Shown piece by piece: positions 40,753 through 47,852 of a stretch of DNA of 64,000 nt (positions are counted from its first letter, which is position 1; every line of letters begins with the position of its first letter). This DNA comes from Streptomyces erythrochromogenes (GTDB lineage: Bacteria; Actinomycetota; Actinomycetes; Streptomycetales; Streptomycetaceae). Below the pieces are notes generated by a model. It had not been told where the DNA came from. It did no database searches and saw only the letters and a list, made by a program, of their open reading frames with translations. The stretch spans positions 8,095,501-8,159,500 of the forward strand of contig NZ_CP108036.1 of NCBI RefSeq assembly GCF_036170895.1, read 5' to 3'. The position numbers and the translations under genes were made by a program.

Positions 40753-41533
40753 GGCGGCGGATCTCCCCACGCAGGTGTTCGGTGATCTCGAGGGACAGTT
40801 CCGCGACGTCCGCGTCCTCGATGCGGCGCGGCTGCGGGATGTCCACGGTCCATTCCTTGGCGACCCGTCCGGGGCGGGAGGAGAGCAGGACCACGCGCTG
40901 GGCGAGGCGGACGGCCTCGCGCACGTTGTGGGTGACGAACAGGACCGAGAGGCCCGTCTCTTCCCAGATGCGGGTGAGTTCGCCGTGGAGGACGTCGCGG
41001 GTGATGGCGTCGAGGGCCGCGAAGGGTTCGTCCATGAGCAGCAGGCGGCTGTCCTGGGCGAGGGCGCGGGCCAGGGCGACGCGCTGGCGCATGCCGCCGG
41101 AGAGTTCGTGGACGCGCTTGCCGTGGGCGCCGCCGAGGCGGACGAGGTCCAGCAGGCGTTCGGCCTCGGGCTTGCGGTCGGCCTTGGCGACCCCGCGCAG
41201 GCGCAGGGCGAGTTCGATGTTCTTGCCGGCGGTCAGCCAGGGGAAGAGGGCGTGTTCCTGGAACATGAGCGCGGGGCGGCCGCCGGGGGTCTCGACGGAT
41301 CCCGCGGTCGGCTTGTCGAGGCCGGCGACCAGGTTGAGCAGGGTGGACTTTCCGCAGCCGGAGGCCCCCAGGATGGTGACGAACTCTCCGGGAGCGACAT
41401 CGAGGCTGATGTCGTCCAGGACGAGCTGCGATCCGGCCGGGCCGGAGAAGGACTTCGAGACGTGCTCGATACGGGCGGCGTGCGCCGCCGTGTGAGCGGC
41501 GCCTTCGGCAGCCTTGGCGAGAGTGGTGGCCAT
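40739..41533 (-). CDS. ABC transporter ATP-binding protein, sulfonate type
   Basis: A 264-residue SsuB/TauB-type ATPase. Walker A GASGCGKST near residue 57, Q-loop FQEHALFPWLTAGKN, signature LSGGMRQRVALARAL, Walker B LLLMDEPFAALD and the switch His in VTHNVREA. A strong AGGAGG site precedes ATG 41533; an in-frame GTG at 41542 overlaps that site and is less likely. It drives uptake with the permease and binding protein of the same operon. Confidence 0.94.
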   Translation of the reverse strand: MATTLAKAAEGAAHTAAHAARIEHVSKSFSGPAGSQLVLDDISLDVAPGEFVTILGASGCGKSTLLNLVAGLDKPTAGSVETPGGRPALMFQEHALFPWLTAGKNIELALRLRGVAKADRKPEAERLLDLVRLGGAHGKRVHELSGGMRQRVALARALAQDSRLLLMDEPFAALDAITRDVLHGELTRIWEETGLSVLFVTHNVREAVRLAQRVVLLSSRPGRVAKEWTVDIPQPRRIEDADVAELSLEITEHLRGEIRRHGQH

Positions 41534-41570
41534 GGTCGTCACCTCCTGGGGAACTGAAGCGCTCGTACGC

Positions 41571-42680
41571 TTACTTGGCGCCGAGGCCGGCGTCGGAGAC
41601 CTCGGGCTTGCCGGCGGCCTTCAGGACCTTGTTCAGGAGCGTCAGGTCGTAGATGCCGGCCAGGTCGGGCTGCTCGATGAGCTTGGCCTTGACCGCCCAG
41701 TCCGACTGGGTCTTCAGCGTCGAGGCCAGCGGGTCGTCGGTGATCTGGATGCTCGGCCACGCCGGGTCGATGACGGCGTTCTCGAGTTCCTTGCCGTTCA
41801 GGGCCTTGAGCGCCGCGTTGGCGGAGGCCTTGGCCTTGTCCTGGTTGGCGTGGATCCACTCGTTCGTCTTCACCGTGCCCTTGAGCACGGCCTCGACGAC
41901 GTCCGGGTGCTCCTTGAGGAACTTCTGCGACACGATGATGTTCGTGATCACGAACTTCTTTTCGGGCCACAGGGCGGTCTCGTCGAGGAGGACGGAACCG
42001 CCGTCGGAGACGAGCTTGGAAGCCGTCGGCTCCGGCACCCAGGCGCCGTCGATGGAACCCTGCTTGAAGGCGTCCGGGGTGACCTTGTTGTCGGTGCGGA
42101 CGACGGAGACGTCACCCTTGCCGGACTCCGGGTCGACCGTCCAGCCCTTCTCGGAGATCCAGTTGAGGAACGCGACGTCCTGCGTGTTCCCCTTCTGCGG
42201 GGTGGCGATCTTCTTGCCCTTGAGGTCGTCCAGGGTCTTGATCTTGTCCGGGTTCACCACCAGCTTCACGCCGCCCGAGGCGGAGCCGGAGATGATCCGC
42301 AGGTTGGAGCCCTTGGACTTCACATAGCCGTTGATCGACGGCGAGGGGCCGATGAAACCGATGTCGAGCGAACCGCCGTTGAGCGCCTCGATCTCCGACG
42401 GACCGGCGTTGAAGGTCTGCGGCTTGATCTTGGTGCCGTTCAGCTCCTTCTCGATCAGGCCCTCCTGGATGCCGACCAGGGCGGTGGCGTGGGTCAGGTT
42501 GGGGAAGTACCCGATACGGACCTCGGACGCCGACAGCTTCCTGCCGTCGGTGGCCGCGACGTTGGCCTTGTCGTCTTCCTTCTTCGCCTCGGAACCGTAG
42601 CCGCAGGCCGTCAGGAGGAGGGGGAGCGTGGCGGTGACGGCGATGGCGCGCAGGGTGGTGAGCGGTCTGGCGGCAGACAC
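41571..42680 (-). CDS. ABC transporter substrate-binding lipoprotein, sulfonate type
   Basis: A 369-residue receptor of the SsuA family. The signal peptide ends in the lipobox LLLTAC. Family segments include VRIGYFPNLTHATALVGIQE, LNGGSLDIGFIGPSPSINGY and LKGKKIATPQKGNTQDVAFL. It is unusually Lys-rich for this genome, as secreted receptors often are. GTG start preceded by GAAAGGA. It is the first structural gene of the operon. Upstream lie a 322-base leader with hairpins, a leader peptide and a dyad. Confidence 0.93.
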   Translation of the reverse strand: MSAARPLTTLRAIAVTATLPLLLTACGYGSEAKKEDDKANVAATDGRKLSASEVRIGYFPNLTHATALVGIQEGLIEKELNGTKIKPQTFNAGPSEIEALNGGSLDIGFIGPSPSINGYVKSKGSNLRIISGSASGGVKLVVNPDKIKTLDDLKGKKIATPQKGNTQDVAFLNWISEKGWTVDPESGKGDVSVVRTDNKVTPDAFKQGSIDGAWVPEPTASKLVSDGGSVLLDETALWPEKKFVITNIIVSQKFLKEHPDVVEAVLKGTVKTNEWIHANQDKAKASANAALKALNGKELENAVIDPAWPSIQITDDPLASTLKTQSDWAVKAKLIEQPDLAGIYDLTLLNKVLKAAGKPEVSDAGLGAK

Positions 42681-42713
42681 GGAGGTGTCCTTTCACGGGG
42701 AGGGTCTTCGGGA

Positions 42714-42741
42714 AGCTGTGGAGATGCGGAGCTGTGGAGAT
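42714..42741. repeat. Direct repeat in the leader of the sulfonate ABC operon
   Basis: The 12-mer AGCTGTGGAGAT occurs at 42714-42725 and again at 42730-42741, a 16-base period, just upstream of the binding-protein start. Confidence 0.6.
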
Positions 42742-42959
42742 ACGCGGAAACGGAGGTGTGCCGTGCGAGGTCGTCGGCACGCGCGGCGCCCACTGCCGGT
42801 GGTGGACCGCCGTCGGGGGCGGGGGGCCGAAGGTGTCGCGAATGCCGACGGGGCGGATGTCGAGCCGCCGTACATCGCACGCCGCGCTCGAAGGTGCTGC
42901 GGGCGGCGAGGTCGGCCCAGAGGTTCCATCCGGCCGACTGGGAGCGGGACGGTGCAGCG

Positions 42960-42998
42960 CAGAGCGGTGCTCTGTGCGCGGAGCGGGGCTCCGCGCAC
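42960..42998 (-). terminator. Attenuator-like hairpins directly after the second leader peptide
   Basis: A perfect 10-bp stem, GTGCGCGGAG / CTCCGCGCAC (42974-42983 with 42989-42998), has a 5-base loop and begins 4 bases after the leader stop. A smaller stem, CAGAGC / GCTCTG (42960-42965 with 42969-42974), shares its edge and is mutually exclusive at one base. This arrangement fits translation-coupled attenuation. The rest of the 42681-43002 leader has no gene. Confidence 0.55.
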
Positions 42999-43002
42999 GG
43001 TG

Positions 43003-43110
43003 TCAGGCAGGCTGACAGATGGCGCTGGAGGTACGGACCAGATCGATGTGCCGGCGGGTGGTGAGACGGGGCAGCAGAAGGCCTGCGTGATGCAGCGTGC
43101 GCACGGTCAC
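43003..43110 (-). CDS. Putative leader peptide (RRHIDLVR type) upstream of the sulfonate ABC operon
   Basis: A 35-residue ORF from GTG 43110. Its core is LPRLTTRRHIDLVRTSSAIC, ending Gln-Pro-Ala-stop, with the only Cys four codons from the end. It shares the Arg-Arg-His-Ile-Asp-Leu core with the peptide at 39122-39280. A strong hairpin starts 4 bases after the stop. The gene is far too short to have been predicted on coding statistics; the repeated motif is the evidence. Likely a Cys- or sulfur-responsive cis-acting leader. Confidence 0.75.
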   Translation of the reverse strand: MTVRTLHHAGLLLPRLTTRRHIDLVRTSSAICQPA

Positions 43111-43133
43111 CTCACCCCCGAATCCCTAGTTTT

Positions 43134-43150
43134 CCTACCTGGCTGGTAGG
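43134..43150 (-). promoter_or_regulatory. Dyad CCTACC-N5-GGTAGG in the sulfonate operon promoter
   Basis: CCTACC (43134-43139) and GGTAGG (43145-43150), a perfect inverted repeat with a 5-base spacer. On the minus strand it directly follows an AATATG -10-like box (43156-43151), with TTGGGG at -35 (43180-43175) and an 18-base spacer. It resembles the dyad at 45306-45326. Proposed site for the Rrf2 regulator encoded next to it. Confidence 0.7.
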
Positions 43151-43259
43151 CATATTGGCAGACGGCGCCACACACCCCAAGGGGTTGCCCATATAGTGGA
43201 CGAGCTTGTCTCGATCTGCGAGAACGTGCAGGTGAGCGGCCTGGCTGGAGGGCCCTGAC

Positions 43260-43718
43260 TCAGGGATTGGTCCAGGCATCGGGTACGTCGGTCAGCGCGG
43301 AGACGTCGGCCGGCAGGTCGGAAGCCGCCACGTCGGCGAGGGACACGCCCTCGAGGATCTCGCGCACGTTGGACCGCAGTGCGATCCACAGGGGGAGCAG
43401 CGATTCGGCGGGGCCGGTGTAGGACAGGTCCGGCGGGCGGACGCCGCGCACCGAGACCAGGGGGCCGTCCACGACGCGGATGACGTCCGCGATGCTGATC
43501 GCCCCGGCGGGCTTGGCCAGCCGGTAGCCGCCGTTGCCGCCCCGCTGGCTGAGGACGAGACCGCCCCGGCGCATGTCGTTCAGGATGCCCTCGAGGAACT
43601 TGTGCGGGATGTCCTGGGCGTCTGCGATGGCTTCGGCCTTCAGGGGCCCGTCGTCCTGTGACACCGCGAGCTGCAGTGCGGCACGTACCGCGTAGTCCGC
43701 CCTGGCTGAGATCCGCAT
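43260..43718 (-). CDS. Rrf2-family transcriptional regulator
   Basis: A 152-residue winged-helix regulator. The N-terminus is MRISARADYAVRAALQLAVS, followed by AIADAQDIPHKFLEGILNDM and LVLSQRGGNGGYRLAKP, typical of Rrf2. It contains no cysteine, so it cannot bind an Fe-S cluster as IscR or NsrR do; it is closer in type to CymR-like regulators of cysteine metabolism. A GATAAT -10 box (43730-43725) ends 6 bases before the ATG, so the message is probably leaderless. It lies between the sulfonate transporter operon and the SfnB-type gene, both of which carry a shared dyad. Confidence 0.9.
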   Translation of the reverse strand: MRISARADYAVRAALQLAVSQDDGPLKAEAIADAQDIPHKFLEGILNDMRRGGLVLSQRGGNGGYRLAKPAGAISIADVIRVVDGPLVSVRGVRPPDLSYTGPAESLLPLWIALRSNVREILEGVSLADVAASDLPADVSALTDVPDAWTNP

Positions 43719-43724
43719 GCGCAC

Positions 43725-43730
43725 ATTATC
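43725..43730 (-). promoter_or_regulatory. -10 box of the Rrf2 gene
   Basis: GATAAT on the minus strand, 6 bases before the ATG at 43718, implying a leaderless transcript. I found no convincing -35 box and no copy of the shared dyad here. Confidence 0.6.
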
Positions 43731-43756
43731 CCGTACGGCTCCGGTCCACGTCCTGC

Positions 43757-43789
43757 GGGTGGGCGGCGGCGGTCCGCCGCCGCCCACCC
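43757..43789 (-). terminator. Hairpin terminator after the SfnB-type gene
   Basis: A 16-bp near-continuous stem, GGGTGGGCGGCGG and complement, centred on T43773. It begins 4 bases after the stop of the upstream gene and ends before the Rrf2 promoter, separating the two transcripts. Confidence 0.8.
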
Positions 43790-43793
43790 CGCG

Positions 43794-45005
43794 TCAGTGG
43801 AAGGCCGCCGCCACCGCGCGGTGCGAGCCGTTGAGGTAGTGCTCGCCGATGGAGCGCAGGCGGTGCGCGGCCGGGCGGTGGGCGGTCAGGACGCGGGCGT
43901 TGCGCCAGAACCGGTCCAGGCCGGGCGCGTCGGCGAGCTCCAGCACCCGCGTGGTGACGTGCAGGGCGGCCCGCGACGTCACGGTCTCGGCCGTGGCCAC
44001 GAGGGCGGCGACGCCCGCGGGCTCTTCGGCGTCGAGGTGCGTACCCGCGTCGAGGGCCCGCGCCATCGCCTCGGTCGCCCGATCGACCACGGCGGTGGCG
44101 GTGTGGGCGGCGGAGGCGAGCTCCCCGTACGTCAGCAGGAGGTCGGGGTCCTCGCCGGGCAGCCGGTGTGCGCGGCCGCCCCTGCTGAGGTCGCGCGCTT
44201 CGGTGAGCGCGCCCTCGACGATGCCGAGGACGACGTGGCACAGGGCGAGCCGGAGCGCCGGCTCCGCCAGCGCGGTGAAGGGCGCGGTCGACTCCTCGTC
44301 GTCCGGGCGGCGGCCCAGCACCTGGCCCGGTGCGACGGTGACCCGGTCGAGGACGACCTCGCCCGCGCCGGCGACGCGCTGCCCGAGGCGGTCGTGCGCG
44401 GCCTCGACGGTCACGCCCCGCGTGCGCGGCGAGACCCGTACGACCAGGACGTCACCGGTCACGGCGCAGACGGCGTCCAGCACGATCTGGTCGGCTACGG
44501 CCACCGCCGTGTCGACGGACCGGCGCCCGTTCAGCACGTAGCCGGTGTTGCGGGGCCTCAGCGTGAGGTCCGGCCCGTCGCCGCCGTCCTCGTCGGGTAC
44601 GGGCGCGCGCACCGCCCCGGTCCACAGCCACTGTTCGCGCACCGACGCCTCCTCAAGGGTGGCCGCGTGGTGGTGACTCGCGTAGAACCGGCCGCTCCAG
44701 GTGTGCACGTAGTGGCGCGCGAGCACGTCGCCGACGGAGCTGTCCGCCGCGGCGACCTCCCGTATGACGGTGCATCCGGTACGCCAGTCCGTGCCGCGGC
44801 CGGGCGCGGGCGGGGTGAGGGCGGCGAGCAGCCCGGCCTCGCGCAGCCGGGTCCTCTCGTCCGTCGGCGGCCGGCCCGCCCGCTCGCGGGCGATGGCGTC
44901 CGCGGCGAGGTCGTCCGCCACGTCGCGGGCGGTACGCATCAGCGCACGCTGCTCGTCGCCCGGCCGGGCGACGGCCGTGCTCGGTGTCGTCGCCACGGAC
45001 TTCAC
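43794..45005 (-). CDS. SfnB-type sulfur-acquisition flavin oxidoreductase (acyl-CoA dehydrogenase fold)
   Basis: About 403 residues with the acyl-CoA dehydrogenase fold used by flavin-dependent desulfurisation monooxygenases (DszC, SfnB). Visible segments are RERAGRPPTDERTRLREAGL, GRFYASHHHAATLEEASVRE, LTLRPRNTGYVLNGRRSVDT and the C-terminal GLDRFWRNARVLTAHRPAAH. A Trp-rich strand (WLWTGAV) lies at the flavin pocket. The start is uncertain: GTG 45005 overlaps the stop of a 25-codon upstream ORF; GTG 44996 is also possible. The dyad at 45306-45326 and the neighbours indicate a role in obtaining sulfur from organosulfur compounds. Confidence 0.82.
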   Translation of the reverse strand: MKSVATTPSTAVARPGDEQRALMRTARDVADDLAADAIARERAGRPPTDERTRLREAGLLAALTPPAPGRGTDWRTGCTVIREVAAADSSVGDVLARHYVHTWSGRFYASHHHAATLEEASVREQWLWTGAVRAPVPDEDGGDGPDLTLRPRNTGYVLNGRRSVDTAVAVADQIVLDAVCAVTGDVLVVRVSPRTRGVTVEAAHDRLGQRVAGAGEVVLDRVTVAPGQVLGRRPDDEESTAPFTALAEPALRLALCHVVLGIVEGALTEARDLSRGGRAHRLPGEDPDLLLTYGELASAAHTATAVVDRATEAMARALDAGTHLDAEEPAGVAALVATAETVTSRAALHVTTRVLELADAPGLDRFWRNARVLTAHRPAAHRLRSIGEHYLNGSHRAVAAAFH

Positions 45006-45079
45006 CGACAGGCCGGGGTGCCGTGGCGGGGCGCGGGGACTGGGCGGACGGCGGGGCCATGCGGAACGGCGGTGGGCAT
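45002..45079 (-). CDS. Short upstream ORF coupled to the SfnB-type gene
   Basis: ATG 45079 with GGAG 8 bases upstream opens a 25-codon ORF ending Pro-Ala-Cys-Arg-stop. Its stop overlaps the GTG start of the oxidoreductase (GTGA). It may serve translational coupling, or be a leader that senses Cys supply. It has no relative that I recognise. Confidence 0.4.
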   Translation of the reverse strand: MPTAVPHGPAVRPVPAPRHGTPACR

Positions 45080-45423
45080 GGGGGCTACTCCGGAACGTTG
45101 TCGGACGGCCGCGGCCTGGTGCCGGGCGGTGTGTGGAGCACGGGAACGGGGGGACCGGGGGAGGGGGAGGCGATGCGGTGGCACGCGTGCGGGCGACGAG
45201 CCCGCCCGGCCGGGAGCGGCAAGCCAGGAGCGGCGCTGGGAGTTCGGCGAGCGCCGACAGCAACAGCGTCGTGGCAGGAAACCGCGCGGCAACTCAATCC
45301 CACCTTCCCTATCGGATTGATAGGGATACTCGCGGAAGGCGGCCCCCTCAGCAAGACCGCGCCCGCATCGTGGACAGATCCGTCTTGGGAAAAGAGACGC
45401 ACTGGCCTGGGGCTGCCGCGAGG
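45080..45423. other. 344-base stretch without a firm gene; holds the SfnB-type promoter
   Basis: It contains the dyad at 45306-45326. About 40 bases downstream on the minus strand is a run of three Cys codons in one frame (45265-45257) that lacks a clear start. Long antisense frames here are GC-rich shadows. Distance from the dyad to the coding start implies a leader of over 200 bases. Confidence 0.5.
45306..45326 (-). promoter_or_regulatory. Dyad TCCCTATC-N5-GATAGGGA upstream of the SfnB-type gene
   Basis: A perfect 8-bp inverted repeat with a 5-base spacer. Its inner part, CCTATC-N5-GATAGG, matches the dyad in the sulfonate operon promoter in spacing and at 10 of 12 arm positions. On the minus strand it abuts a -10-like AGTATC, as the other copy abuts AATATG. 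Proposed binding site of the Rrf2 regulator. Confidence 0.7.
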
Positions 45424-45765
45424 TCAGTCCAGCGACTGTTCCACCGTGCTGGTGCCGCTGCCCTCTTGGGATTCCCAGGTCCAGTTCTCCTCCAAGCGCA
45501 CTCGGCCGTCGGGGAGTTCGGTCACGAGCGAGGTGCAGTGCCCGGACGCGGTCGTGCCGTCGATGCGGAGCTGGACGTAGCGGAAGTCGACGGTGTCGGC
45601 CGCCCGGGTACCGATCAGGTGCCCCTTGACCACGTCTCCGCCCGCGTAGTCGGCCCAGACGAGACCGTCGCGTTCGTGGTACTCGAACCGGGTCCGGCGG
45701 CCGACCTGGCCTGGGGCCTGGTCGGCAGCCGGGACGAAGACGAGGCCGTCGAGCGAGCGTGCCAT
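45424..45765 (-). CDS. Small conserved protein, possible beta-barrel
   Basis: A 113-residue soluble protein with alternating polar/hydrophobic strands: RTRFEYHERDGLVWADYAGG, DTVDFRYVQLRID, SLVTELPDGRVRLEENWTWE. The pattern suggests a small beta-barrel. Similar proteins in actinomycetes carry an N-acetylglutamate synthase label that I consider unsupported. ATG 45765 is chosen for AGGAG 6 bases upstream. It sits next to the sulfur regulon but shows no dyad. Confidence 0.75.
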   Translation of the reverse strand: MARSLDGLVFVPAADQAPGQVGRRTRFEYHERDGLVWADYAGGDVVKGHLIGTRAADTVDFRYVQLRIDGTTASGHCTSLVTELPDGRVRLEENWTWESQEGSGTSTVEQSLD

Positions 45766-45890
45766 GCATGACTCCTGGAGGAGGGTGGCCGGGTCGGCCC
45801 GGACCACCTTGAGATGAAACGGGCCGCCGCGGGTAGTCGGATGGTGAGCGAGGGGCCGTCAACGGGCCCGTGACGGAAGGCGAACCATCC

Positions 45891-46199
45891 ATGCCCCAGG
45901 ACGCCGCGACCGCGACGAACGAACCGCACGAGCCGACCCCCGAGGAGCGCGCGGCCCGCGACAGGGTACGCCGACGGGCCACGGGCATGACGCACCACCA
46001 GACCGCGGACGCGCTGGAGGCCGCCGAGGAATCCGCGGGCGACCTGGACGAGGCGGACAGCCGAACCCGTGCGGAAGTGGCCGAATGGCGACGCATCACC
46101 GACGTGCTCTTCGACCACGGCGGCCCCTACGCACCGGAGACCGACGCCTACGTCCAGGGACAGCTCACCGCCCGCAGGAACCGGCGGGCGGCCTCCTAG
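45891..46199 (+). CDS. Small charged hypothetical protein
   Basis: A 102-residue hydrophilic protein rich in Glu, Ala and Arg, predicted mostly helical (EERAARDRVRRRATGMTHHQ, TRAEVAEWRRITDVLFD). No signal peptide or membrane segment and no recognised family. ATG 45891 has GGAAGG upstream; GTG 45870 is an in-frame alternative. It converges on the amidohydrolase gene. Confidence 0.65.
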   Translation: MPQDAATATNEPHEPTPEERAARDRVRRRATGMTHHQTADALEAAEESAGDLDEADSRTRAEVAEWRRITDVLFDHGGPYAPETDAYVQGQLTARRNRRAAS

Positions 46200-46238
46200 G
46201 GAGTGCGGTCCACCAGGGAGCGGGGCCCGGCCCTCGTG

Positions 46239-47669
46239 CTATCCGGCCGCCCGGAGGCGGGTGGCGGCCGCCTCCGCCTCGCGGACGACACGGCCCGTGT
46301 CGATGTCGACCAGCCGGCCGTCGAACTTCAGCGCCCGTCCGTCCACGAACACCGCTTCTATGTTCTCGGGCCGCCCGTTGAAGACGATCTGGCCGACCCA
46401 GTCGAAGCGCGGTGCGAAGTTCAGGGCGGCCGGGTCGATGACGACGACGTCGGCCCGCTTGCCCGGCGTCAGCGAGCCCACCCGGTCGGCGATGCCGAGC
46501 GCTTCGGCGCCGCCCAGCGTGGCCATCCGTAAGACGTCCTGCACCTGCGGGAACACCCCGGCGTCCGTGGCCCGGGCGCGCTGCAGGCCGACGGCCGTCT
46601 TCATCAGCGCGTGGAAGTCCGAACTGTCGTTGGTCCCGCCGTCCAGGCCGAGCCCGACCTTCACACCACGACGTCCGAATTCGGCCAGCCGCATGATGCC
46701 GGAGGCCAGCCGCATGTTGCTCAGGGGGCAGTGGGCCGCCCGTACGTCGTGTTCGGCGACGGCGGCGATCTCGGCGTCGGTCAGGTGGACGGCGTGGTTG
46801 ATCAGGAGCCGCGGGCCCAGCGCGCCGATGTCGCCGAGGACCCCGATGGGGTCGTCCGCGCGCTGCTCGGGGCGTTCCAGCACATGGGAGTTGAGCATGA
46901 CGCCCAGCTCCTGGGCGGCCTCCCAGTGCGCCCGGTTGAGGTCCTGGACGGCCCGCGCCGCGTGCGTGGCCACCTGGAAGGAACCCAGTGGCACCGGATC
47001 GACGAGTTCCTTCTTCACCTTCGAGACCAGCACCGCGTCCGGCTTGGGCGGGAACATCGCGTAGGTGAAGCGGACCCCGGTGCCGGCCAGGGCGCGTACG
47101 TAACTCTCCACGAGGTCGTAGGCGAAGATGTCGACCCAGTCCACCAGCGTGGTGACGCCCGACTGGACGGCGTCGAGGGCGGCGAGCCGCACGAAGCTGT
47201 GGAGGGCCGCGGGGGTGAGCCGTCCGCGCTGGGGGTCGGTACACCCCGCGAACCAGCCGAACAGGTCGCGGTCGGTACAGCCGCCGCGGATCACCGCCTG
47301 CCAGAGGTGCGTGTGGGTGTCGACGAACCCCGGCATGACCAGCTTGCCCGAGGCCTCCACCACCCGGGCTCCGGGCGGCCGTTGGAGAGCCGTGCCGACG
47401 GCGGCGATGGCGCCGCCCCGCATCAGGACGTCGGCGTTCTCAAGGGCCCCGAGAGGCCCGCTGCCGACGGCGGGGTCCATGGTGAGGACGAGGGACGCCC
47501 CACGCAGCAGGACCGTCCCGCCGGCCGGCGCGGGCCGGCCGGGCAGGGGGTCCGGGGCCGTGCGGCGGGCGGTGACACCGAGGAGGAGCGGCGCGGCAGC
47601 GGCCAGGCCGAGGCCGGTGAGGAGATCGCGCCGGCTGGGGGGCGCGGGCGGGGTGGGGGTGGAATGCAT
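46239..47669 (-). CDS. Amidohydrolase of the AtzA/TrzA (chlorohydrolase/deaminase) type with Tat-like signal
   Basis: A 476-residue metal-dependent hydrolase. The N-terminus carries SRRDLLTGLGLAAAAPLLLG, a twin-arginine-like signal, unusual for a family that is mostly cytosolic. The TIM-barrel metal ligands are visible: FVDTHTHLW, the His in LNSHVLE, LINHAVHL and the Asp in GLGLDGGTNDSS. Family members deaminate or dehalogenate purines, adenosine-type nucleosides or s-triazines. The substrate is unknown. It is a single-gene unit followed by the YihY-type gene on the same strand. Confidence 0.9.
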   Translation of the reverse strand: MHSTPTPPAPPSRRDLLTGLGLAAAAPLLLGVTARRTAPDPLPGRPAPAGGTVLLRGASLVLTMDPAVGSGPLGALENADVLMRGGAIAAVGTALQRPPGARVVEASGKLVMPGFVDTHTHLWQAVIRGGCTDRDLFGWFAGCTDPQRGRLTPAALHSFVRLAALDAVQSGVTTLVDWVDIFAYDLVESYVRALAGTGVRFTYAMFPPKPDAVLVSKVKKELVDPVPLGSFQVATHAARAVQDLNRAHWEAAQELGVMLNSHVLERPEQRADDPIGVLGDIGALGPRLLINHAVHLTDAEIAAVAEHDVRAAHCPLSNMRLASGIMRLAEFGRRGVKVGLGLDGGTNDSSDFHALMKTAVGLQRARATDAGVFPQVQDVLRMATLGGAEALGIADRVGSLTPGKRADVVVIDPAALNFAPRFDWVGQIVFNGRPENIEAVFVDGRALKFDGRLVDIDTGRVVREAEAAATRLRAAG

Positions 47670-47852
47670 GACGTGTTACCTCCCGAGGGCGCAGAACGGA
47701 AGGCCCGCCCCGGCGACGCTCGGACGGGGCGTCGGGCAGGGGCGGGAGATCACACGCAGCATTCCCAGCGAACGGCCATTCGATGGGCGTCGGCGGAAAA
47801 CTTTTTCCGTTTCCGTCGTCCGCCAGACATGAACCGGCCATGTTGCCGTGCC

